Positions 20,801-26,891 of a stretch of DNA of 26,891 nt are shown in pieces; within the stretch, counting starts at the first letter, position 1; each line of letters starts with the position of its first letter. Position numbers and translations under genes: made by a program. Origin of the DNA: a virus; the IMG/VR virus record IMGVR_UViG_3300030116_007925, positions 1-26,891 of that record; one strand, given 5' to 3'. The notes beneath the pieces were generated by a model. It worked only from the letters and a program-made list of their open reading frames with translations, was not told the DNA's origin and did not search any database.

Positions 20801-21745
20801 TCGAGTCGTGTCGTCGCCCGGATAAAACGCCTCTGAAAAACCTTCCGCAGCGGCAGGGATGGCGGTTGCGGCCAGTTCTTTTAAACCGAAATTTGCAAAA
20901 TTTTTGGCTTCTTGTACTGCTTTTTGGCCTTTCGTACCGCTGGCTAGTTGTTTTCCTCGTGCTTCTTCACCCACACGAGCAACCACTCTTTCCAAAAACT
21001 CTCGCCTGCGAATGTTGCGAGGCACTCCTCCTTCCTCCACAAAAATTTCGCCAGCTTTGTCCAGTATTTTGTTTTTTTCCTCGTTATGTTGTTTGAGTAA
21101 TTTCTTTGATCCAAAATCAACTGCTTCTGGTATGGCACGTAGGGATAGCTGTGTCGTCGGCGCAAAGGACGCGACGCTTCCGAGGACCTCCCCAGCAACC
21201 CCAAACGCCCTTTCGCTTGGCAACAGTTGCCTCTCATCAAACACTGCCTCTTCTAATGCTTCGCCAGCGCCAGTGAGGCCGGTCGCAATCGCTGCAAGCA
21301 AACCACCACCAAGCAGCAGGGGCGCAGATGCAACGCCTGCCGCTCCGAGACCCGCGACAGTTGCTGCTCCGGCCAGTCCAGAGGGCAACCCTTCCACAGC
21401 ACCTCTGCCAATGCTGCCAAAAAAAGTGCCTACTGGATCTGCTCGCAAGTCATCTGCGCTTCGTCCGATGAGTTTGGACACTACCTGCTCTGTCGTGAAG
21501 CCCGCTTCTCTCGCGCCTTCGAAATCAAAATCGGCTTTTTGACTGAGCTTTCGGGCGATGACGTCCAGTGCATCGCGGGAGTTATATCCTTTGTCAGAAA
21601 GAGCAACGAACGCGCCATCTAGATCAAAATCAATCGGCTTGAAAGCGTTGGCCCGCGCGGCGCGAAGGCTTTGGCGCTCTTCTTCAGATACATCCGCGAC
21701 ACCTTGTGCAAGGGTCGTGGGCAAGTAAGTGAGTGGTATGGCCAT
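17831..21745 (-). CDS. Giant internal-virion or DNA-ejection type protein (1304 aa)
   Basis: Very long helical structural protein. The N-terminal ~100 residues are soluble, then a Gly/Ala-rich hydrophobic stretch (about 105-165, e.g. LAGAATVAGLGAAGVASAPLL) could insert in a membrane. The remainder is long charged helices with predicted coiled-coil periodicity and many Lys/Glu/Arg runs (e.g. AETVIQRVLESDTPDVDLK). The final ~90 residues are Pro/Gln/Met-rich. A large helical protein with one hydrophobic glycine-rich patch matches podoviral internal proteins that are ejected to form the DNA channel, or a tape-measure protein; I cannot choose. It abuts the 964-aa gene with no gap. Confidence 0.7.
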   Translation of the reverse strand: MAIPLTYLPTTLAQGVADVSEEERQSLRAARANAFKPIDFDLDGAFVALSDKGYNSRDALDVIARKLSQKADFDFEGAREAGFTTEQVVSKLIGRSADDLRADPVGTFFGSIGRGAVEGLPSGLAGAATVAGLGAAGVASAPLLLGGGLLAAIATGLTGAGEALEEAVFDERQLLPSERAFGVAGEVLGSVASFAPTTQLSLRAIPEAVDFGSKKLLKQHNEEKNKILDKAGEIFVEEGGVPRNIRRREFLERVVARVGEEARGKQLASGTKGQKAVQEAKNFANFGLKELAATAIPAAAEGFSEAFYPGDDTTRTIAGIAASFVPSPTLIAADAVAATTGRVGEDVREKGFKESAKNLFGFRDKGDRARRQKAAEIIVRGYETAQRRADEAAGRPVRENTALAFADELDRLIADDPQFAALLSPGQITNDPFILLMEASTRRGNQALTAEQKEFGIKSREHLRQLIDTMRIAGGDELLQEAGRLEQEALETGITQLLDDKLTAAAEAADKLKLVRSDTDTVDKIRTEQGVLLRDAADQAIEESKEIRRKLYDAVDKTVTVSTAPILDSYRQLRVENLLTEAGELKGDLIADLRNYGLRTDTGLQGILNEASSRKKTLNSRLNTVGATFQRTAENNPEAFNRFDLLVDTLPGPRKRGYETRLDRVIDGFSRKIDDPDAEGSELSQSVRANILKLARQAKEVESIRRNLADLDAEIGTINLGEFVADEPELKPIGELLAFRSKVRDMLRDADRGIKDGPTIPQLTILNRGATNAIQQRIEDGTLDGIVSDNLKALDLAERYARAHQDVFRRTFIGQLGREKPVGADLIAPEEALKKLFSTRPIQNVEETLAAFNFRGLDGAPIDLGDAKRATASGAIDAFLRTELLQKAKPVTVQNPLQPESTPLTALTLSDQDVQRFLDQRSEVIRALDPDGELIADLQNAATAKIALESALAQSSERAKTHAKEVNLSKFLGASNAETVIQRVLESDTPDVDLKSLARRINTAQVNDAQKEDFKEALFSTVVGAALKRSLKTVNGQKVIDFNTMSDILFDTTNKRLDVGLDKFPNQGPSLMKILEQNGGVPTEQASELKVFLERGKKLEDALATGADDFLQAQENQAVKDFIARFAGAQGIAEVTRMIGMSPTIQTTGAGAQALRHQFINLPNIIAKDILIDASRPGKKGAETLRDLMRAGATPQEQNRIFVRIAKNLLASPTYLGSVTVRGAEAALTEQPSLDPVPSEEPVAMQAPLPPPMQQPMPQQMAAPPPQGAPNPQQRQQFAALFPNDPLSGLIQQQGIASLPQSPG

Positions 21746-24640
21746 TTACTTGAAAAACTTATCTAATTCATCGAAGACTTGTTGGGACGGTTTGAGCTTT
21801 GCTTCGTAGGCTTTGATAATATTTTCGTATTCCGCTTGAATAGAATTCATCTGTGCTAAGTCGGTTTGCACCTTCGTTATTTCTTTCCGGGTCAGGTTGG
21901 CGTTATCGAGCAAGTCCTCTTGGTTTTGAATCCCCAAAGCCATGGTGTTTCTCGCCAATTTGAAGTAATCCAAAGCCTCTTCGTCTTGTAAAACCAATGA
22001 ATCCGCCGGGACCTGCAAGTTTTTCAACATACGTTGAAGTTCAACGTTGTCTTTGCCCGGGATAGCTGCCATTAACGTCGTTGTGGCGACAGTGCCTAGC
22101 GTTTCAACAGCTTTTTTGGCTTGCCGTTCGTCAGCACCTATGCCGACTTCGGTGTCAAATAGCACATTGGCGACAGTGTTTGCGATGTTGCCGAAGCCGA
22201 CTTTGATAGCTTCGCGCGTGCCTGTCGCTTTTGTGATGTCTTCGATATCGCGACTGATGATTGGCTCATAAGTGCGAGGTATTTGTTCGGGATCTTGTGT
22301 AGGTGTCTCTATTGGGAATCTATAGCCGGTCACGGGATCGAGTAAACCCTGACCAGCCCCTATATCGACCTCTCCGCCTAACGCGAAACCGGGTAGAGAG
22401 GGGATGGCAAACCCTGCTTCTTTTCTTTTGATCAAGGCCGCGCGCAACGTTGGAGTCAATTTACGAGCAGGCACCGGGTTACCTCGGTTATCTAAGGTCG
22501 TAGTTCCGAAAATATTCGTCAACGCCAGATCAAAACCGGGCACGTCCATACCGCGCTCATACATTTTAATAAGTTGATTATCACCTAATAGCTGGAACTG
22601 TTGTTGCTGGGTTCCAAACTCTCTTGGTGCGCCCGCCGCCATCAAAGCATTGCGCAAAGCGTCTGACTTTCTGAGGTTCAAGGTTTCCTGACGCAGGGCC
22701 TGATCTGCTAGAGCGATGTAGTTTTGTACATCTTGATCAGCGCGCGTAAATGATCTCAGATCTATGCCCTGTCTTGCCGCTGTCGCTCGCAGTTCTCGTA
22801 TTTCTTGTTCGACATCACGTATTTCTCTGGCCTCCGACGCCCTGCCGAAAGCACCGCCTGAGACTTGGAACAGCCAGCTATCACTGGTACTGGGTGATAA
22901 ACCTTTTTGCAAAGCAAATTTTTCTTCTTCAAGCTCGAACAACTTCTCGCGATAATCAAGCTCGTTATCCTGCATTTCTAATTTCAGGTCTCGGTCGAGC
23001 GAGTTTTCACCGCTGATAAAATCTTGCCGCTTGTCCTGCATATAGTCACTGAACTCAAGCCTCTGAGTCTGCAGACCAGCGTCTATTTCGCCCTGCAATT
23101 TGCGGTTTGATAAATCTTTATCTTTCAGCCGTGCTATTTGATCAGCCTGAAGAGCGAGATTGTTATTGAAATTTATGCCGATTTGTTCGACTTCATAGCC
23201 TTGAATTATTTCTCGAAGCTCTTTGCTGCGTGTGAAATTTTTGGCCGCCAGTTCTTCTTCGAGTTCAGCGTTCAAGCGAGCCAATTCTTGCGTGTTTTTC
23301 GCGGCCCTTTCTTGTTGCTCTTCAAGGAACTGGCGATTTTGAGCTTTATCGAAAAGATCAACACCCAATTGTGAGGCTAATCTGCTGGACTGCGCTTTTA
23401 TTCCAGCAGCCGTAATTTTGCCTTGCTGCTGCAATCCTCTGCCTCGCACAAAATCTTCAAAAAGGGTTTGTCTGGCAGCGGATTTTTCCGCCTCTCGCAG
23501 GCCAATATCTCTTTCTTCAGCCGCTATGCCTTGCTGCACGGCAGCCAATCTTAACGCTTGTTCTCCCCTACGCTCGCGGGCCAATCGCTCAGCCGCGCTT
23601 TCCGCATACTGCTGCCCGACCGAGCCTAGTTGAGCCAAAAATCCTCGCCCGGCCATGTTTTCACCCGTTCGTGGGTCGCGACCACTTGCGAAGGCGAAGC
23701 CTGCACGCGCTAGATCTAGTGCTGCCTCTCGATCAGAGGCAGCTTTAGCACCCTCCAAATCGTAAGCCTCCTCCATCAAAGCGCGGAACCTAGCGGCCTC
23801 TTGTTCTGCAGACACGGGGTCACGTTGCCTGAGAGCGTCACTGCGCAAAGCCGCTGCGATGTCGGGATCTTGATCAGCAAGAAACGGGATAGACGCTAAA
23901 CCGCCTGTGGCGCTTTCCGCGTCTTTCATCATTTCACTTTTTGCCATCACCGTGCCAAACAAGGGGTCAAAGACTGGGTCAGTGTTCGGGAAACGTGTCC
24001 CTAAGGGGCTAGTACCGGTTTGGAACTTTTTTACGGCACCGCCTTGGTTGAATTGTTGCACCGGCTGGTCCATGGGTTCGGGTTGTCCTTGCGCCATCAA
24101 AGCTCCAACGCCTTGACCCATGTCGTCTTCCATCTCTGTGTCGCCGATAACTTGGGCTATCAAACCCCCTACGCCACTGTCGATGGCACCTTCTTCGGTC
24201 ATCATAATCGTGGGCTGAACCATGGTGAGAACGGACTCTGGAGTCTGACGCGCGTCTGCCTCGCCGACAAAGGTGGCAAGTTCCGCGACACGTGCTTCAA
24301 GCGGACGATCATTGCCACGAATTGAGTTGATCAACTCTTCCGTATTAGCGGCCATGTCAATGCCGTCCATGGTTTCGGCTAGATAATCCAGACCGATTGC
24401 CTCGCCCTGCTCACGGGCCGCCAAAACGTCTTGTGCCAGAGGATCAAGCGGCTCTTGAGGCATCATCGCCATATCGCCTGCAGGCATCATGGCACCGATA
24501 CCACCGCCTTCTTGCTTTTCTATGACGCCTCGTCCAATCAAGATGTCCTTCTGAGTGACTTTGCCGTCACCGCTAAGATCAGGAAATTTGCTTGCACCAC
24601 CACCTGCGGCACGGAACATGGGTCTATCCATTACGTTCAT
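21746..24640 (-). CDS. Large virion-type protein with N-terminal EF-hand loop (964 aa)
   Basis: Unknown structural protein of a type I associate with marine phages, beginning MNVMDRPMFRAAGGG. Residues 21-32 (DLSGDGKVTQKD) are a canonical EF-hand/dockerin calcium loop: ligands D21, S23, D25, K27 backbone, T29, D32. Met- and Gly-rich repeats follow (GGGIGAMMPAGDMAMM, GVGALMAQGQPE). The centre (about 290-560) is long Glu/Arg/Gln coiled coil. The C-terminal third holds GFALGGEVDIGAGQGLLDPVTGYRFP and a further helical region. The ATG overlaps the upstream stop as TAATG, with GAGGG seven bases before it. A virion or DNA-ejection role is inferred from neighbours and composition. Confidence 0.7.
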   Translation of the reverse strand: MNVMDRPMFRAAGGGASKFPDLSGDGKVTQKDILIGRGVIEKQEGGGIGAMMPAGDMAMMPQEPLDPLAQDVLAAREQGEAIGLDYLAETMDGIDMAANTEELINSIRGNDRPLEARVAELATFVGEADARQTPESVLTMVQPTIMMTEEGAIDSGVGGLIAQVIGDTEMEDDMGQGVGALMAQGQPEPMDQPVQQFNQGGAVKKFQTGTSPLGTRFPNTDPVFDPLFGTVMAKSEMMKDAESATGGLASIPFLADQDPDIAAALRSDALRQRDPVSAEQEAARFRALMEEAYDLEGAKAASDREAALDLARAGFAFASGRDPRTGENMAGRGFLAQLGSVGQQYAESAAERLARERRGEQALRLAAVQQGIAAEERDIGLREAEKSAARQTLFEDFVRGRGLQQQGKITAAGIKAQSSRLASQLGVDLFDKAQNRQFLEEQQERAAKNTQELARLNAELEEELAAKNFTRSKELREIIQGYEVEQIGINFNNNLALQADQIARLKDKDLSNRKLQGEIDAGLQTQRLEFSDYMQDKRQDFISGENSLDRDLKLEMQDNELDYREKLFELEEEKFALQKGLSPSTSDSWLFQVSGGAFGRASEAREIRDVEQEIRELRATAARQGIDLRSFTRADQDVQNYIALADQALRQETLNLRKSDALRNALMAAGAPREFGTQQQQFQLLGDNQLIKMYERGMDVPGFDLALTNIFGTTTLDNRGNPVPARKLTPTLRAALIKRKEAGFAIPSLPGFALGGEVDIGAGQGLLDPVTGYRFPIETPTQDPEQIPRTYEPIISRDIEDITKATGTREAIKVGFGNIANTVANVLFDTEVGIGADERQAKKAVETLGTVATTTLMAAIPGKDNVELQRMLKNLQVPADSLVLQDEEALDYFKLARNTMALGIQNQEDLLDNANLTRKEITKVQTDLAQMNSIQAEYENIIKAYEAKLKPSQQVFDELDKFFK

Positions 24641-26439
24641 TAAAAAGCCCTCGCCAGACCTGCGGCACCTAATGCCAAGCCACCTGCGGTTTGCGCCAAA
24701 CTAGGAGATGGCGCTTGTTGTTGGAACACGGCGCTCTGTGACGACGGCAAAGCCTTTGTCATATCGCCCAAGAAGCCTAGCTGCGCTAGCGGTTGGTTGT
24801 AGGCTGCCTGTTCTGCTGCAAACTGAGCGTTTAGGACGTTTTGAGCTTGTTGTTGACCCATGCCACCAAACTGTAGCAACTGTTGTACGTCTGCAGCCCT
24901 TTGCTGTTGAGCCTGTTGTCCTAGAGCCGCCTGCTGGCCACCGAGGCTGCCTAACTGCCCGGCTAACTGGCCGCCTTGTAGTGCGAGACCAGCGATTCCT
25001 TGACCCATGGCCCCGCGCTGTTGCGCAAGGGCCGCGAGTTGGTCGACGTCTCTCTGAGCTAACTGACCAAATTGCAGGCCCAACTGACCACCTTGCTGCG
25101 CAATATTTGCACGCTGACCGGCCATTTGAGCCAGAGCCTGCTGGCCCTGCAGCCCGAGAGCGCCCCCAGCTTGTGCGCCCCGTTGAGCAAGTTCTGCTGC
25201 CGACAATCCTAGACGACCTTGCTGTTGTGCCGTCTGAGCAGCTTGTTGCGCCAGTTGTGATTGTAGCTGTTCTGTAGAGATGCCCAGTGCTGCAGCTTGT
25301 TGTGCAAGTTGCGCTTGGCTCATCTGGCCCTGCAGCCCTAACTGGCCTCCAACTTGCGCGCCACGTTGAGCAAGCTGTTCTGCACTCAGGCCCAATTGGC
25401 CCACCTGTCCAGCAGCGCGCTGTTGTCGGGCTTTCGCTGCCTCGAAAGCCGCTTGAGCTTGCTGCGCCGCTTGTTGGAACCCTTGTGATCGTAGTTGTGC
25501 CCCGGTTCGTGCTTGTTGTTCCAAGACGTTTCGGCCTATTTCAGCCTCTTGGATAGCGCCTCTCGATCCGCCGAAAGCACCTGCTGCCGCTTGCTGCGCG
25601 CGTGCTTGATTCAATTGTTTTTCGCCGAGTCGAGCTATCTCAGCCTGCTCCGCTTCGATAACCTCTCGGGTGAACGGGTCCATAAACGCTGCAATCCCGC
25701 TCGGGTCGAACTGGGCATCACTGCCTCGGAGTTGCCCTATCGCTTGTTGCGTGATGCCACGTGCTCGCCCGGTTGCTTCACCCAAACCTGCTTGTGCGCC
25801 ACCTATTTGACCAGCTATGCCTCTTTGGGCTTGACCGATGCTGCGCATGCCTTGGCCTGCGATTTGACCTGCCTGTAAGCCAGATAGACCTGCCTCTCTT
25901 TGTGCTCGCCGCGTTGCTGGCATCGCCTGCTGCGCTGCCTGACGCCCGAGTTGCCCGGCCCGTCCTAATCCTTGCTGCGCTGCAAATATCTGACTACCAA
26001 CCCCGGCACCTGCTCGTGCTATGTCTGTGGCTGCACCAGAGAGTCCCCGCAGCGCCTGATCTCTGATCTGGAAGGGTGCTTGACGTTGGGCCAAAGCAAG
26101 CTGTCGGGCTTGCTCTAATCCTGAGATACCTGCTTGTTGTTGCGCCAAAGACTCTTGCAGCAAAGGAGCAGAGCCTTGCGCGATCATTTGTTGTGCAGCT
26201 TGGTTGGCGCTCAAAGCACCGCCGAGATAATCTTCGTATCCGCCGATACCTGACCGAATGATATCGCCTGCGGCAAGTTGTTCTGCGGTGAAGCCCGCGA
26301 CGCCCTGCGCTGGCGGTTGAATGCCTGCGGCTTGTAGGTCCCGTATGTATTTTTGTGCGTCTTGGAAAAGCCCTAGCTTGTACGCTTCAATCTCTGGCGC
26401 TTCGCGTACAATTTGTTCGGTTATGGTTGTCTCTGCCAT
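24640..26439 (-). CDS. Gln/Ala/Gly-rich virion protein with internal repeats (599 aa)
   Basis: I recognise the middle block FMDPFTREVIEAEQAEI...AAAGAFGGSRGAIQEAEIG (about residues 250-300) as a segment common in phage structural proteins, usually of unknown detailed function. The rest is dominated by Gln, Ala and Gly: helical heptads of the form QQAxxLG. Two near-copies of LGLSAEQLAQRGAQVGGQLG occur 61 residues apart (DNA repeats at 25141-25217 and 25324-25400). The C-terminus ends with a hydrophobic GGLALGAAGLARAF. It is coupled to both neighbours by stop/start overlaps. Likely internal virion or tail-associated protein. Confidence 0.7.
   Translation of the reverse strand: MAETTITEQIVREAPEIEAYKLGLFQDAQKYIRDLQAAGIQPPAQGVAGFTAEQLAAGDIIRSGIGGYEDYLGGALSANQAAQQMIAQGSAPLLQESLAQQQAGISGLEQARQLALAQRQAPFQIRDQALRGLSGAATDIARAGAGVGSQIFAAQQGLGRAGQLGRQAAQQAMPATRRAQREAGLSGLQAGQIAGQGMRSIGQAQRGIAGQIGGAQAGLGEATGRARGITQQAIGQLRGSDAQFDPSGIAAFMDPFTREVIEAEQAEIARLGEKQLNQARAQQAAAGAFGGSRGAIQEAEIGRNVLEQQARTGAQLRSQGFQQAAQQAQAAFEAAKARQQRAAGQVGQLGLSAEQLAQRGAQVGGQLGLQGQMSQAQLAQQAAALGISTEQLQSQLAQQAAQTAQQQGRLGLSAAELAQRGAQAGGALGLQGQQALAQMAGQRANIAQQGGQLGLQFGQLAQRDVDQLAALAQQRGAMGQGIAGLALQGGQLAGQLGSLGGQQAALGQQAQQQRAADVQQLLQFGGMGQQQAQNVLNAQFAAEQAAYNQPLAQLGFLGDMTKALPSSQSAVFQQQAPSPSLAQTAGGLALGAAGLARAF
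25141..25400 (-). repeat. Internal duplication, 183-base offset
   Basis: Segments starting at 25141 and 25324 both begin CTGGCCCTGCAGCCC on the plus strand and stay visibly similar for about 75 bases. The offset of 183 is exactly 61 codons, so the frame is kept; it encodes the repeated LGLSAxxLAQRGAQxGGxLG block. Confidence 0.7.
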
Positions 26440-26891
26440 CAGACTCTAGCCTCAAATTGACGCATCATTTTGTACATATTTCGCATGCCGTCTTCTCGAC
26501 TACCGCGACCGGCCCCTCGAACCGCCTTCGCAGTGAACACAAACTCGCCGTCAGATAGCATGGCTGGTATGTCATCCGACGTTTCGGTGCCGGGACCTTC
26601 GATAGGACCGTTCATGCGTGGGAAATTCATTATTTCACCACCTTCTTCAAAGCCGAAAGGTGGGGTGCTGATCGGCGTGGGCTGAAAAGCCGGTGCCCCA
26701 AGATCCGCGCCTGCTGCTCTAGTGATCGTAAATCGTGGCGGGATGTAAGTTCGGTCTTCGTCGAATATTCTATAGGCTTCAGGATTTTCTCGTATCAAAT
26801 CCAAACCTGTGCGTCGGTCGCTTATATCGACGGGGTCCATCTCTTGCTGCCCCAAGGCACTCAAGCCCAGAACCGCCGCAGCGCCGGGTCC
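26439..26891 (-). CDS. Conserved marine-phage virion-associated protein, 5' end outside window
   Basis: Open to the right edge, so the start is not in the window; at least 150 residues are present. The C-terminal ~75 residues are the recognisable part: NGPIEGPGTETSDDIPAMLS, DGEFVFTAKAVRGAGRGSRE and a final amphipathic helix (MRNMYKMMRQFE). I associate this tail with many marine phage contigs, where its role is unknown. Upstream lie Pro-rich segments (PTPISTPPFGFEEGGE). The TGA overlaps the ATG of the 599-aa gene (TGATG). The ordered C-terminus might be a processing or attachment domain; that is a guess. Confidence 0.7.
   Translation of the reverse strand, partial: GPGAAAVLGLSALGQQEMDPVDISDRRTGLDLIRENPEAYRIFDEDRTYIPPRFTITRAAGADLGAPAFQPTPISTPPFGFEEGGEIMNFPRMNGPIEGPGTETSDDIPAMLSDGEFVFTAKAVRGAGRGSREDGMRNMYKMMRQFEARV

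Noticed and set aside
20859-21542. 227-codon plus-strand frame opposite the 1304-aa gene
   Set aside because: Ser/Pro/Ala-rich shadow of the Ala/Gly-rich minus-strand protein; no ribosome site, and the surrounding operon runs continuously on the other strand.

Overview
The window looks like part of the genome of a tailed dsDNA bacteriophage, most likely an uncultured marine lineage. The reasons are a compact gene layout with 1-4 base start/stop overlaps, a phage replication block (family A DNA polymerase, archaeo-eukaryotic-type primase, UvrD-like and SNF2-like helicases, a DUF3310 protein, a probable ssDNA-binding protein), and a run of very long, Gln/Ala/Gly-rich virion-type proteins with features I associate with marine phage contigs. 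No integrase, terminase, portal, capsid gene or tRNA is visible, so lifestyle and host remain open; a marine alphaproteobacterial host is only a guess.

Layout. Positions 1-5750 hold small, mostly unknown early-type genes on the minus strand, separated by near-identical intrinsic terminators and sigma70-like promoters. Inside this block, 2843-3141 is a non-coding stretch with GTAC-centred iterons and AT-rich flanks, a candidate replication origin. Positions 5766-5804 carry two interlocked divergent promoters. Positions 5823-8630 are a plus-strand operon of small proteins, including an HTH/coiled-coil protein, interrupted at 7895-8063 by a three-unit array of RNA hairpins with conserved loops. 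Positions 8599-15479 are the minus-strand replication block: ribbon-helix-helix regulator, PolA, DUF3310, UvrD-like helicase, AEP primase, ssDNA-binding candidate and a conserved companion. A single plus-strand SNF2-like helicase follows (15554-17020). From 17017 to the right edge, five minus-strand structural genes are tightly stacked and presumably form a late operon read from the right; the rightmost runs off the window.

How the genes may work together. The replication genes form an unusual set: a Pol I-type enzyme with proofreading and a Leu at the motif B position equivalent to E. coli F762, an AEP primase whose C-terminus ends like the tip of bacterial SSB, and two SF1/SF2 motors, with no DnaB-type helicase in view. 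Nearly every intergenic promoter contains a TGCGAT element in the spacer or next to the -10, once as a perfect TGCGA-N4-TCGCA palindrome. This suggests a shared operator. The small RHH protein at 8599-8766, whose own promoter carries the element, and the HTH protein at 6894-7844 are the obvious candidate regulators.
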